From Paenibacillus woosongensis (GTDB taxonomy: Bacteria > Bacillota > Bacilli > Paenibacillales > Paenibacillaceae): DNA of 64,000 nucleotides. Location: contig NZ_WNZW01000012.1 in assembly GCF_009725165.1 (NCBI RefSeq), positions 80,098-144,097 on the forward strand, written 5' to 3'. Within the stretch, counting starts at the first letter, position 1, and the number at the start of each line of letters is the position of its first letter. Made by a program: the position numbers and the translations under genes. Positions 45,004 to 53,953 of this stretch are shown here, piece by piece. The notes beneath the pieces were generated by a model that saw only the letters and a program-made list of their open reading frames with translations, made no database searches and was not told the DNA's origin.

Positions 45004-45828
45004 TCATTTAACCCCTTGCAGGATCCGTTCCGCAATGATCTGATATCCGGCGCCGTTCGGATGAAAATGATCGCTCGCCAAATATTTTTGCGAATTATAT
45101 GTAAACAGGTCAAACGTCGGCACGATCAGAGTACGTTCGCGCTTGCGCAATGTGTCCGCCGCAATATGATTCCACCGCGAAACGGCCTCGTCGCCAATTT
45201 CCCGCATTCCCGGCAGATCGGAGAACGGATTGTACAAGCTGACATAAACAAGCTGCGCCTGAGAATTAATCTCCAGAATACTGTCTGCAATGATCCCGAG
45301 TCGCTCCGATGCCTGCGTCACCGATTGCTCAAGCTCCGCTTCCGTAGGCAGCCTTCCTCCTGACTGCAGACTTTCCGCCCCTTTAAACAGATCGTTCCCT
45401 CCGACCGACATGACGATGATATCGGCTTGGCTAAGCGAATATTGTACTCCTTTCTCTTTCAGCAATTCAGCCAGCCCTTCTGTCGTCAGACCGTTAATGC
45501 CGAGATTGTTGACCAGCTTTGAATCCCTTCCCCCGTTCTTCACCAGTTCGACGAAGCGTCTTGCGAACCCTTTGCCGCTATCGTCTCCCGTTCCTTTGGA
45601 GAGCGAATCCCCAATGGCCGTGACGTTCAGAACATTCGATGGTTCGGGCGGAACGCCCGGCTCTTCACCTGGCTGTTCGGTTATGCCCTGATTGAGCCCG
45701 ATCCCGTTTCCTGCGGTTCCGGGCATAATCACGTCACTGACTGCATATAGAAATCCGGCAATGAGCAATACGGTGGACAACAGCGATATGACTCCGGTCG
45801 TCCGCCAAATCCGTGATGTGGATTTCAT
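45004..45828 (-). CDS. Secreted or anchored SGNH/GDSL hydrolase
   Basis: 274 residues, ATG 45828 with AGGAGGA 11 nt upstream. N-terminal signal anchor (GVISLLSTVLLIAGFLYAV), then a Pro/Glu-rich linker (QPGEEPGVPPEPSN). SGNH blocks: block I AIGDSLSKGTGDD with Ser75, block II NLGINGLTT, block III VMSVGGNDLF, block V SDHFHPNGAGYQ with catalytic Asp/His. It resembles YpmR-type lipase/esterases. It is 55 bp upstream of the ABC exporter genes in the same direction, so they may be co-expressed. Confidence 0.9.
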   Translation of the reverse strand: MKSTSRIWRTTGVISLLSTVLLIAGFLYAVSDVIMPGTAGNGIGLNQGITEQPGEEPGVPPEPSNVLNVTAIGDSLSKGTGDDSGKGFARRFVELVKNGGRDSKLVNNLGINGLTTEGLAELLKEKGVQYSLSQADIIVMSVGGNDLFKGAESLQSGGRLPTEAELEQSVTQASERLGIIADSILEINSQAQLVYVSLYNPFSDLPGMREIGDEAVSRWNHIAADTLRKRERTLIVPTFDLFTYNSQKYLASDHFHPNGAGYQIIAERILQGVK

Positions 45829-46021
45829 TGTGTTTCTTGTCCTCCTGTGCCATTATTTCCTTTTCCTTCGATCATTAATAACTTTTCCAGCTAATAACTA
45901 ACATAAAACTTCTTCCTTCAATAAGCAAATTCAGTTTCCAAAATAACCAGTAAAAAACTAAACTAAAAAACTGGATTTTCAAAAAAGACAGGAGTATAAT
46001 ACTTTGTACAGGCAACAACGA

Positions 46022-46094
46022 GGGTTATTAGCTTAGCTGGTAGAGCAGCCGACTCTTAATCGGCAGGTCGCAGGTTCGACCCCTGCATAACCCA
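46022..46094 (+). tRNA. tRNA-Lys(CTT)
   Basis: Acceptor GGGTTAT / ATAACCC with discriminator A; D arm GCTTAGCTGGTAGAGC; anticodon stem GCCGA/TCGGC with loop CTCTTAA and anticodon CTT at 46055-46057; T arm GCAGGTTCGACCCCTGC. No CCA is encoded. A TATAAT at 45995-46000 is a likely -10. Single tRNA gene followed by a terminator. CTT reads AAG, a second lysine isoacceptor beside the usual TTT species. Confidence 0.95.
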
Positions 46095-46109
46095 TATTTA
46101 GGCTGAATA

Positions 46110-46151
46110 AGAGCTGTTTTCGCATATTGCATATGCGGGAACAGCTCTTTT
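46110..46151 (+). terminator. Terminator of the tRNA-Lys gene
   Basis: AGAGCTGTT ... AACAGCTCT with an inner CGCATA/TATGCG stem, followed by TTTG. Confidence 0.8.
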
Positions 46152-46180
46152 GTCATCTCATTTGTAATAAATCCTGGCTA

Positions 46181-46219
46181 AAAAAAATTTACCCGGCAAG
46201 CCGAGCTGCCAGGTAAATC
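46181..46219 (-). terminator. Terminator of the CAP-domain gene
   Basis: Minus strand GATTTACCTGGCAG ... CTTGCCGGGTAAAT stem followed by a run of eight T; 15 bp after the stop. Confidence 0.85.
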
Positions 46220-46233
46220 CTTATTGCTTATGA

Positions 46234-46779
46234 CTATTTGCCGATGAATTCCTGAACCCAGTGACCGTTATAATAGCCAACGCCAATTAAAGTATACTTC
46301 GGGTTCAGAATATTCGCCTTGTGCCCAGGGCTGTCCATCCAGGCGGCTACGACCTCGGCCGGCGTTTTTTGTCCCTTGGCAATGTTCTCGCCTGCGTACA
46401 GATAGGTGATTTTGTAGGCATCCATCATATCAAACGGCGAACCGTATTTCGGCGAGGTGTGGCTGAAATATTTGTTTTTGTACATATCGATCGCTTTATC
46501 CTTAGCCATTTTGGTTAAGTTCGTATGCACAACTAGCGGCTTCAGTCCCGCATTCTTCCGTTCCACATTCACTAATGCAACTACCTTGGCCGCATTTTCG
46601 GCCTGAATTTTCGCATATAAGGCCGCCGTCTGCTGGGCGGATGACTTGGACGTCGAGGACGTGGCCGCATAGACCGCGCCACTGCCAGACCCCGGCAGTC
46701 CCGGAACCGAAGCCAGCGATGCCGTCAAGCCGAGCAGCATAGCCCCTGACAGGATTGCTTTTGCCTTCGATTTGTTCAT
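46234..46779 (-). CDS. Secreted CAP-domain (SCP/YkwD-like) protein
   Basis: 181 residues, ATG 46779 after AGGAGGATATACAGC. Signal peptide 1-39 (KAILSGAMLLGLTASLASV ... VYAA), a Ser/Thr/Gln linker, then a single CAP domain: NVERKNAGLKPLVVHTNLTKMAKDKA, YFSHTSPKYGSPFDMM (His), YAGENIAKG (Glu), AAWMDSPGHKANILNP (His), YTLIGVGYYNGHWVQEF. All conserved cavity residues are present. CAP proteins of Bacilli are secreted or spore-associated with unknown biochemical role. Single gene. Confidence 0.93.
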   Translation of the reverse strand: MNKSKAKAILSGAMLLGLTASLASVPGLPGSGSGAVYAATSSTSKSSAQQTAALYAKIQAENAAKVVALVNVERKNAGLKPLVVHTNLTKMAKDKAIDMYKNKYFSHTSPKYGSPFDMMDAYKITYLYAGENIAKGQKTPAEVVAAWMDSPGHKANILNPKYTLIGVGYYNGHWVQEFIGK

Positions 46780-46996
46780 GCTGTATATCCTCCTTCAGAC
46801 TCCTTACATTCTTTGGAGTATCTTGTCATATTCTAACATGACTTTTGAAGCGCCGCATGAGCAATTTATGGGAAAGCTCTTCCAAGTTTCTCGGGTCAGG
46901 CTTACGGACACAGAAGCCTTTATTATCGGCAAACGGCGCAAAGAGATAGCTTATTTCCATGTCCTAACGGAACCATTGTCCGATAGAGTTCCTATT

Positions 46997-47062
46997 CCTG
47001 TCCTGTTCCTGTCCTGTTCCTGTCCTGCTCCTGTCCTGCTCCTGTCCTGCTCCTGTCCTGCT
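46997..47062. repeat. Six tandem copies of an 11-bp unit
   Basis: CCTGTCCTGTT twice then CCTGTCCTGCT four times, with no gaps. It lies between the CAP gene and the 3' end of mglC, in a stretch (46780-47117) without a convincing gene. Such arrays expand and contract by slippage. Confidence 0.85.
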
Positions 47063-47117
47063 CCAGCCCCCGCTGGCCACCAGTCAATCCCAGCAATCAC
47101 AGGCTAAGCCGTACTTA

Positions 47118-48125
47118 TTACTTCTTCGCGGCATATTTCCGCATATCGAAAGCAACCGCTGCAACGATGATCGCGCCTTTAATGATTTGCTGCCAATAAG
47201 GACCGACACCGATAAACGTCAAACCATAGTTGATAACCGTAAATATAAGTACCCCGGCCATAACGCCTTGAACCTTGCCAATCCCGCCGGTCGTCGACAC
47301 GCCGCCAACGACGCAAGCGGCGATGGCGTCAAGTTCGTACATGTTGCCGTAGTTGTTCGTTGCGCCGCCCGTGCGGGCAGCTTCAAGCACCCCAGCCAGG
47401 CCGTACAATGCCCCTGCAATCGAATAAATAATGATCAGGTTTCTGGACACATTAATGCCCGATACCTTCGCGGCCTGTTCATTGCCGCCGATCGCATACA
47501 TATTTTTGCCGAGTCTCGTTTTGTTGAACATGACCCAGACGATGAAGCATACAAAAATGGCGATGATAACAATATTAGGAATGGAGATTGGCCCAATACC
47601 GATGCTTCCGGAGCCCATTTTCGTAAAGTCGTCGCGCAGCCCCCCGATCGGCTGGGAATTATTCGGATCCATATCGAAATACAAAGAGTTGATGCCGTAA
47701 ATGGCAACCATCGAACCTAGCGTGGCGATAAACGGCGGCACCTTGAATTTCGATACGATGATTCCGTTGATCATCCCGAACACTAGTCCGACAGCAATTG
47801 CCAGCAGAATCGGAACGAACAGCGGCAGTTCCGACAAATTCGGAAAGAAACGCCGCGGATAATCCTGCATCTGCAGCATGGACGCCGAGATGACCGCCGT
47901 CAAACCGACCATCCGCCCAGCGGACAAGTCCGTGCCGCCGGTAATCAGAATAAACGCCACTCCAAGGGCGATAATAACCCGCGTGGATGACTGCACTAGA
48001 ATATCGCGGAGCGAGCTGATTCCAATAAAATTGGGATCATATACAGTAATGCCGATAATCAATACGGCCAGTACGATATAAATCGCATATTCGGATACGA
48101 ACCCTTGCATTTTTTTCACATTCAT
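47118..48125 (-). CDS. mglC: Galactose/methyl-galactoside ABC permease
   Basis: 335 residues, ATG 48125 after GAAGGAGAGACGATC. RbsC-type permease with about ten helices: VIIALGVAFILITGGTDLSAGRMVGLTA, SKFKVPPFIATLGSMVAIYG, the ATPase-contact region YAIGGNEQAAKVSGINV, and AGVLEAARTGGATNNYGNMYELDAIAACVVGG. The MglC assignment comes from these segments and from the MglB-like binding protein. Third gene of mglBAC, 25 bp after mglA. Confidence 0.92.
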   Translation of the reverse strand: MNVKKMQGFVSEYAIYIVLAVLIIGITVYDPNFIGISSLRDILVQSSTRVIIALGVAFILITGGTDLSAGRMVGLTAVISASMLQMQDYPRRFFPNLSELPLFVPILLAIAVGLVFGMINGIIVSKFKVPPFIATLGSMVAIYGINSLYFDMDPNNSQPIGGLRDDFTKMGSGSIGIGPISIPNIVIIAIFVCFIVWVMFNKTRLGKNMYAIGGNEQAAKVSGINVSRNLIIIYSIAGALYGLAGVLEAARTGGATNNYGNMYELDAIAACVVGGVSTTGGIGKVQGVMAGVLIFTVINYGLTFIGVGPYWQQIIKGAIIVAAVAFDMRKYAAKK

Positions 48126-48150
48126 GATCGTCTCTCCTTCTTCTCAAGCC

Positions 48151-49662
48151 TTAATGCTGGGCGGCCAAAGTCATAATCTCTTTCTCCGTTGCTTTGTCTC
48201 CGTCCACGATGCCGGTAATCCGTCCTTCGGACATGACCATAATCCGGTCAGACATGCCAAGCAGCTCGGGCATTTCAGAGGAGATCATGATGATGCTCTT
48301 TCCTTGCTCCGCCAGCTCGGCGATGATCGAATAAATCTCGAATTTGGCGCCTACGTCGATTCCCCGCGTAGGTTCATCGAGCAGCAGGATTTCCGGCTCC
48401 GTAAGCAGCCATCTGGCCAGCAGCACCTTCTGCTGATTGCCGCCCGACAAGTTCATGATCAGCGTCTTATGCGTCGGTGTCTTCGTGCGCAGCTTCTCCA
48501 CCATCGAGTTGACCTCGCGCTTTTTCTTCTTCTCATCAAGCAGCCCGTACGGCTTCACGTACCGCCTCATATTGGCAATGGCTCCGTTCTCATGCACCGA
48601 TAATACCGAGAAGATGCCTGTGGTGCGCCGTTCCTCCGTCAGCAAGGCGAGTCCTAGCTTCTTGGCATCGCTGGAATTACGGATGTTCACGGCTTTGCCG
48701 TTGATTTCGATCGTGCCGGAGGCGATTTTGCGCAGGCCAAATAATGCCTCGACGAGTTCGGTGCGCTGCGCGCCCACGAGGCCGCCTATGCCGAGGATCT
48801 CTCCTCTTCGCAGCTCAAAAGAAATATGTTTGAACGACTTCGGATCCGGGGAGGTCAGGTTATCTACTTTCAGAATGACTCCGTCCGGGTGATTATGGCG
48901 GTCAGGAAAGCGCTGAGTCAGATCCCGTCCAACCATCTTGGAAATGATCAGGTCCGTCGTCATCTCTGCTGCCGGCCATGTTCCGATTTTTTGCCCGTCG
49001 CGCATAATGGTGACATCGTCCGATATACGCAAAATTTCTTCCATCTTGTGCGAAATATATATGATTGCTACGCCGCGTTTTTTCAAATCGTTAATGATCC
49101 GGAACAAATGCTCCACTTCCACGCTAGTCAGCGAGGAGGTCGGTTCGTCCATAACGATGATTTTCGAGTTGAAAGAAACCGCCTTCGCAATTTCAATCGA
49201 TTGTATTTTCGAGACCGATAATTTCCCGACCAAAATGTCGGGTTCTATGGGAATATCGAGCTCTTTAAACAGCTCCTGCGTATCCCGGTACATTTTGCGG
49301 TGGTCGACCATTTTGAACGGTCCTATTCCGCGCATCGGGAATCGGCCTAGCCATATATTTTCCATCACATTACGGTATGGCACAGGATGCAGCTCCTGAT
49401 GAATCATGGAGACGCCTAGCGCCAGCGCATCCCGGGAATTGTTGATTTCCGCCTTCATGCCTTGAATGTATATCTCGCCGCCGTCCGGACGGTAAATGCC
49501 GAACAGGCACTTCATCAGCGTCGATTTGCCCGCTCCATTTTCGCCCATCAGGGCATGAACAGTGCCCGGCCTCACCTGAAGAGTCACTCCGTCAAGCGCT
49601 TTGACGCCCGGAAACTCCTTCATAATATTTTTCATTTCGAGCATATATGGTTGTTCAGACAT
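48151..49662 (-). CDS. mglA: Galactose/methyl-galactoside ABC ATPase (duplicated)
   Basis: 503 residues, ATG 49662 after AGGAGGCGTATACG. Two ATPase halves: the first with canonical Walker A (MGENGAGKSTLMK), signature KLSVSKIQSIEIAKAV and Walker B IVMDEPTSSL; the second with a degenerate P-loop region (GIGGLVGAQRTEL), signature NLSGGNQQKVLLARWL and EILLLDEPTRGIDVG. This is the RbsA/MglA layout for monosaccharide import. It lies between mglB and mglC. Confidence 0.94.
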   Translation of the reverse strand: MSEQPYMLEMKNIMKEFPGVKALDGVTLQVRPGTVHALMGENGAGKSTLMKCLFGIYRPDGGEIYIQGMKAEINNSRDALALGVSMIHQELHPVPYRNVMENIWLGRFPMRGIGPFKMVDHRKMYRDTQELFKELDIPIEPDILVGKLSVSKIQSIEIAKAVSFNSKIIVMDEPTSSLTSVEVEHLFRIINDLKKRGVAIIYISHKMEEILRISDDVTIMRDGQKIGTWPAAEMTTDLIISKMVGRDLTQRFPDRHNHPDGVILKVDNLTSPDPKSFKHISFELRRGEILGIGGLVGAQRTELVEALFGLRKIASGTIEINGKAVNIRNSSDAKKLGLALLTEERRTTGIFSVLSVHENGAIANMRRYVKPYGLLDEKKKKREVNSMVEKLRTKTPTHKTLIMNLSGGNQQKVLLARWLLTEPEILLLDEPTRGIDVGAKFEIYSIIAELAEQGKSIIMISSEMPELLGMSDRIMVMSEGRITGIVDGDKATEKEIMTLAAQH

Positions 49663-49750
49663 CGTATACGCCTCCTGATTGAATTGTCGCCATATAGAGG
49701 CACAGCAAGCTTATCCCCCAATAATTCGTTCCTATCTGATCTGACTCTTG

Positions 49751-49795
49751 AAAAAAGGAAGGCTCGCTACCGAAAGGCATCGAACCTCCCTTCCT
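49751..49795 (-). terminator. Intra-operon attenuator between mglB and mglA
   Basis: Minus strand GGAAGGGAGGTTCG ... CGAGCCTTCC imperfect stem followed by TTTTTT, 35 bp after the mglB stop. Partial termination here would make more binding protein than ATPase and permease. Confidence 0.7.
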
Positions 49796-49829
49796 CTCTA
49801 TTGCTGAAAAGACCTGCTGCTTCTGTGAC

Positions 49830-50864
49830 TTACTTAAACTCGGCTGCGTTTTCCTTCGTTACCTTCTGGTAAGGGATCCAGATGTATTGATTATCGGAAA
49901 TTTCAAAACCTACGCTTTCGGTAGTAATTTCATCGCCCTTGGCCAGCATGGCAGCAAGCGTAACCGCAGCTTTACCCTGGTTCTGCGCATCATTCAGCAC
50001 CGTGCCAAGCATCGTTCCTTGCTCAAGTGCCTGCAGTGCCGGTGCCGTAGCATCTACGCCTACAACCGGAATGTATTTGTCTCCCGTAAAGTAGCCGGCC
50101 GCTTTAAGCGCTTCGATGGCCCCCAGGGCCATATCATCGTTGTTAGCCAGTACAGCTTCGATTTTATCGCCGTTGGCCGCAAGGAACGCCGCCATTTTCT
50201 CCTGGCCTTTTACCCGGTCCCACATCGCCGTATCCTCATTCACTTTTTCAACTTTGATGCCAGCGTCCTCGATGGCCTGAACAGAATACTGAGTGCGCAG
50301 CTCGGCATCCTGGTGTCCTGGCTCGCCCTTCAGCATGACGTATTGCAGCACGCCGTCTCCGTTCTTGTCAGCTTCGGGATGGGCTTTCCAATAATCGGCG
50401 ATAATCTGGCCGGATAATGTGCCGGACTCTTCCGCTCTTGCCCCAACGTAATAGACCTTGTCCCATTTCTTCATGTCTTCAGGCAGCGGCTCGCGGTTCA
50501 GGAACACGACAGGCGTGTCTTTGGCCTTTGCTTTGTCAATAATGACACCGGCAGCAGTACGGTCCACCGGATTGATGACCAGTGCATTTGTCTTCTTCGT
50601 GAGGAATAAGTCAACTTTGTCGTTTTGAGTTGGCTGAGAATTCTGGCTGTCCACGATCTCCAGCTTGGCGATCCCTTCCCCGTTCTGCCGGATCGAGTTG
50701 CGCACTCCGGTCATGAAGGTATCGTCGAATTTGTAGATGGCCACGCCGACGCTCGGCGTCGAGCCTGCGCCCGAACCTTCCTGATTACCGCCGTTGGAGC
50801 AGCCAGCCAGCGCTGTACCAAGAAGAGCGGCAGCCAGCATAGCAGAAGCAATTTTCTTCATCAT
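49830..50864 (-). CDS. mglB: Galactose/glucose-binding lipoprotein
   Basis: 344 residues, ATG 50864 after AGGAGGTCAAA (second ATG adjacent). Lipoprotein signal MKKIASAMLAAALLGTALAGCSNGG, lipobox ALAGC. Peripla_BP_4 fold: VGVAIYKFDDTFMTGVRNSI, NALVINPVDRTAAGVIIDKA, the EF-hand-like calcium loop DKNGDGVLQYVML typical of MglB, ANNDDMALGAIEAL and VVGVDATAPALQAL. It delivers the sugar to MglAC. A cre-like site lies about 45 bp upstream, and a three-gene sensing operon lies just before it. Confidence 0.94.
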   Translation of the reverse strand: MMKKIASAMLAAALLGTALAGCSNGGNQEGSGAGSTPSVGVAIYKFDDTFMTGVRNSIRQNGEGIAKLEIVDSQNSQPTQNDKVDLFLTKKTNALVINPVDRTAAGVIIDKAKAKDTPVVFLNREPLPEDMKKWDKVYYVGARAEESGTLSGQIIADYWKAHPEADKNGDGVLQYVMLKGEPGHQDAELRTQYSVQAIEDAGIKVEKVNEDTAMWDRVKGQEKMAAFLAANGDKIEAVLANNDDMALGAIEALKAAGYFTGDKYIPVVGVDATAPALQALEQGTMLGTVLNDAQNQGKAAVTLAAMLAKGDEITTESVGFEISDNQYIWIPYQKVTKENAAEFK

Positions 50865-50903
50865 TTTGACCTCCTGAAATCAATTTCGTTTTCTTTATCT
50901 TTG

Positions 50904-50918
50904 TGGATACGATTACAT
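50904..50918. promoter_or_regulatory. Candidate cre site upstream of mglB
   Basis: On the minus strand ATGTAATCGTATCCA fits the relaxed consensus WTGNAANCGNWNNCW at all defined positions, but only 11 of 14 of the stricter one. Its position near the mglB start suits catabolite control by CcpA. Confidence 0.5.
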
Positions 50919-51021
50919 TATGCCGGGCTCTTCCAAGAAAGCGAATCTAAAATTCTGAGATGTTCTATGAAAATTCTGATCAAATGCTCAACTCATTCAT
51001 ATTTCACAACAAATCGCTAAC

Positions 51022-51055
51022 AAAAAAAGCCCCGTCCCTGAAGCGGAAACGAAGC
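51022..51055 (-). terminator. Terminator of the sensor operon
   Basis: Minus strand AGCTTCGTTTCC ... GGACGGGGCT stem (G-U pairs and a small bulge) followed by a run of seven T; about 30 bp after the binding-protein stop. Confidence 0.75.
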
Positions 51056-51083
51056 TATGGGCACACACGCTATATGTGATTAA

Positions 51084-52166
51084 TCACTGCACAAACGGGA
51101 ACAGCAGCTTCTGATGCTCCGGCCAGAGCATATTGTCCAAATCGATCAGCTTCGTATCGGTCGGTATCCGATCCTCCAGCTTCTCGCCCCGGGCGGCTTG
51201 AACGGCGGCAGCCACGGCCAGGTAACCGTTGTTGAACGGATTCTGGACGACCATCGCCTGCACCTTTTCCTCCTGCATCAGCTCCAGCATCTCTGGCGGA
51301 TTGTCGAAGGTGATCATCTTGACGACTCCGCCGTAGCCGAGGTCGCTGACCGCTCTTCCGGCCCCGATCGAAGATTCGGCACTTAAGGAGACCAGCCCGT
51401 CTATTCCGGGGTATTTGGCCAGCATCTCCTTCGTCAGCCTGTACGCAAGCTCTTCATCGGAGCCGCAATATTGAATATCAACGACCTCGATCCCCGGAAA
51501 GCGAGCTACGTAATCCAGGAACCCTTCCTCCCGCTGGTCGGCGTTCCGCGCCCCTTTCACAAAATTTACGATACCCACCTGGCTGTTCTTTCCGATCAGC
51601 TGCACCAGGCGCTCGGCAGCTTTCTGTCCCGCTTCGTAGTTATTGGTGCCCACATACGTTTTGACTTTCGTGGAAGCTACTTCCGAGTCCATAGAAATCA
51701 CGGGAATATCATAATAGGAGGAACGGTCGGTCACTTGGCCGAGTGCTTCATAATCACTGGCCGACAATATAATGGCGTCTGGACGGCGGGCGATAGATTC
51801 CTCCATCAGTGCGATTTGATCCCTGTAGTCGTTCTCGTTGCTAGGCGCCATATAATTGAGCTGAACATTATACTCCTTCGCGGCCACTTCGGCTCCCATA
51901 CGGATCGTTCGCCAATAATCTCCGCGATCCAGCTTGACAATCATGTCGATGACCATCACGTTGCGTTCATGCTGCGGAGTTACGGAAGAGGTGCAGGATA
52001 CCAGCAGAGCCATCGCAAACAGCAGCGGTACAGTCCGAAATGCCTGCCGCATGCGGCGGAGTTTGCTGGGCGGTATGCCTGAACGGCCTCGGTGAACGGC
52101 CTGATCCAAATCACGCACCTTGCAGTCATCAACTCTGAACGCTTGTTGTGTCGGCATCCTTCTCAT
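51084..52166 (-). CDS. Sugar-binding lipoprotein of a three-component sensing system
   Basis: 360 residues. The ATG (52166) overlaps the TGA of the kinase gene (ATGA) and has AGGAGGG 7 nt upstream, so translation is coupled. A Peripla_BP_4 domain (MVIDMIVKLDRGDYWRTIRMGAEVAAKEYNVQ, DAIILSASDYEALGQV, VGTNNYEAGQKAAERL) relates it to ribose/galactose-binding proteins. A lipobox (LLFAMALLVSCTSS) is present but is preceded by an unusual ~45-residue hydrophilic leader; a start at Met39 would give a normal signal but has no SD. Position after a YesM-type kinase suggests it presents sugar to the kinase rather than feeding transport. Confidence 0.82.
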   Translation of the reverse strand: MRRMPTQQAFRVDDCKVRDLDQAVHRGRSGIPPSKLRRMRQAFRTVPLLFAMALLVSCTSSVTPQHERNVMVIDMIVKLDRGDYWRTIRMGAEVAAKEYNVQLNYMAPSNENDYRDQIALMEESIARRPDAIILSASDYEALGQVTDRSSYYDIPVISMDSEVASTKVKTYVGTNNYEAGQKAAERLVQLIGKNSQVGIVNFVKGARNADQREEGFLDYVARFPGIEVVDIQYCGSDEELAYRLTKEMLAKYPGIDGLVSLSAESSIGAGRAVSDLGYGGVVKMITFDNPPEMLELMQEEKVQAMVVQNPFNNGYLAVAAAVQAARGEKLEDRIPTDTKLIDLDNMLWPEHQKLLFPFVQ

Positions 52167-53953
52167 GTCCTCTCCCTCCTCTGTACGCTTTCCACCTTGA
52201 CGACGGGTATCGTAATTGTGACGGCCGTTCCTTCCTCCAGCTCACTCTCGAAATGCAGCCCGTAAGCGGCCCCGTAATACAAGGCGATCCGCTCCTGCAC
52301 ATTCCGTACCCCTACGCCGGACCCGGGGCCGCTCTCGCTTCGCGCATCCCCTGCCCGTACTTTTGCCAGCCTGTCTGGACTCATTCCTACGCCGTTATCC
52401 TTGATTTGCAGCCGTAATTGCTCGTTCTCATAAGTGACATAGATCCCAATGAATCCTTCTTCTGCCAGCTGCTCGATACCGTGATGAATCGCGTTTTCCA
52501 CAAGCGGCTGTAAGATCAGCTTCAGCGTCAGGCAATCGAGCGCCGCTTCCTCGCATTTGATTTCATACCGGAATTTATTCTTGAAGCGGATCGTCTGAAT
52601 AATTAAATAATTCCTGACATGCTCCAGCTCTTCCTCAACGGAAATGATATGGCTCCCCTTGCTCAAACTAATCCGGAAAAAGCGCGACAACGACGTTATT
52701 GTCGTCACAACCTCCTCGTTGCGTCCCATCTCGGCCAGACGGGTAACCGAGTTCAATGTGTTGTATAGAAAATGCGGATTAATCTGCGATTGCAGTACGT
52801 CGAGCTCGCTTTTTCGCTTGGCTTCCTGCTCCTCAATAATTTGATCCATCAGTTCGCGAATACGCCTCAGCATCAAGTTGAACCGCTTAGATAACTGTTC
52901 CACCTCGTATACCCCGCCTACATGAACAGCCGTACGGAAATTACCTTTCTCAACCTTTTTGACGGACCGCTCCAACCTGCGGATCGGCTGCGAAATTTTG
53001 GCGGAGACGTAAATCGATAACATCAGTACAATTACAATCACGCAGAGCAGGAACCATACGATAAAATCACGCAGCTCCTGCTTCGTAGTCAAAAACTCCT
53101 CTACATAAGCGACCCCGACGATTTTCCATCCGATCGGCTCTACCGTCTGAATCAGAATAATGCGCTGCTCCCCTTCCGAATCGTCCAAATAGCTTCCGAA
53201 GCTGTAATTGAGGACCGGCTCCAGATTCTCATATTTCAGCCCGGCGTAAATCAGCTGCTGCTGGGGATGATACACTATATTCCCCGCCGCATCGATAATG
53301 TAGACATAGCCCTGTTTGCCCAACATCACGCTTTTGCTGAGCTCGTCTATCGTTCGGAAATTAACATCAATCACAAGTACGCCTTCATGGAGCTCGTCCC
53401 CGTTGTAATACTGAATCACTTTGCTCATCGAGACGACCCACCGGTACTGCCACTTGAACAAATTTTGAATATGGGGCGGCGTAAACTGCAGCTTTCCTGG
53501 ATTTTTCTTAGCCATCTCAAACCAGGACTGCTCCGTCAGCTGCGTGTTTTGCCGCATCGGAATGGCTGGCACATTGCGGATGAGCTCCCCCTCCGTCGAG
53601 AACAGCGCAATCGAAACGAGATCCTCGCGTGTGCCCAGAATCGTTCCCAGCTGCTCCTCCAGCTTTGCGTCGCTCCATGTGCTGCCTTCGTTGATTTTCT
53701 CCTCCGCAACCTCAAATATATCCTCCATCCCGTTTACGTAGAGCTCCAAATTCGCATTGACCTGCTCGATAATTTGATTGAGGTTCAAATACGTGTTCTG
53801 TTCGGAAGCTTTGGAGAAGCGGTCAAACAGCATGTAACTGACCAGGATAACAACAAATACCGTAATCGAAATCGTAGATAAGGTGATAATCGTCTGAATG
53901 TTTCGCAGATGGAACTGCTTAAGGAACGAGCTTGCATGCCTCAGCCAGTTCAT
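52163..53953 (-). CDS. YesM-type sensor histidine kinase
   Basis: 596 residues; start ATG overlaps the stop of the response regulator gene (ATGA). N-terminal helix about 22-45, extracellular dCache-type sensor region (~46-300, SWFEMAKKNPGKLQFTPPHIQ, GYVYIIDAAGNIVYHPQ), second helix (IVWFLLCVIVIVLMLSIYVSA), HAMP (AKISQPIRRLERSVKKVEKGNF), His_kinase box LDVLQSQINPHFLYNTLNSV with the phospho-His, and HATPase (LILQPLVENAIHHGIEQ, DNGVGM, GVGVRNVQERIALYYG). It belongs to the 5TMR-LYT/YesM group that controls sugar transport operons. Middle gene of regulator-kinase-binding protein. Confidence 0.93.
   Translation of the reverse strand: MNWLRHASSFLKQFHLRNIQTIITLSTISITVFVVILVSYMLFDRFSKASEQNTYLNLNQIIEQVNANLELYVNGMEDIFEVAEEKINEGSTWSDAKLEEQLGTILGTREDLVSIALFSTEGELIRNVPAIPMRQNTQLTEQSWFEMAKKNPGKLQFTPPHIQNLFKWQYRWVVSMSKVIQYYNGDELHEGVLVIDVNFRTIDELSKSVMLGKQGYVYIIDAAGNIVYHPQQQLIYAGLKYENLEPVLNYSFGSYLDDSEGEQRIILIQTVEPIGWKIVGVAYVEEFLTTKQELRDFIVWFLLCVIVIVLMLSIYVSAKISQPIRRLERSVKKVEKGNFRTAVHVGGVYEVEQLSKRFNLMLRRIRELMDQIIEEQEAKRKSELDVLQSQINPHFLYNTLNSVTRLAEMGRNEEVVTTITSLSRFFRISLSKGSHIISVEEELEHVRNYLIIQTIRFKNKFRYEIKCEEAALDCLTLKLILQPLVENAIHHGIEQLAEEGFIGIYVTYENEQLRLQIKDNGVGMSPDRLAKVRAGDARSESGPGSGVGVRNVQERIALYYGAAYGLHFESELEEGTAVTITIPVVKVESVQRRERT

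Noticed and set aside
46997..47062. Possible CRISPR array
   Set aside because: Units are 11 bp with no spacers; it is a simple tandem repeat.
46772..47107. 111-codon plus-strand ORF across the 11-bp tandem repeats
   Set aside because: Its C-terminus is simply translated repeat, it overlaps the CAP gene leader, and it has no SD.
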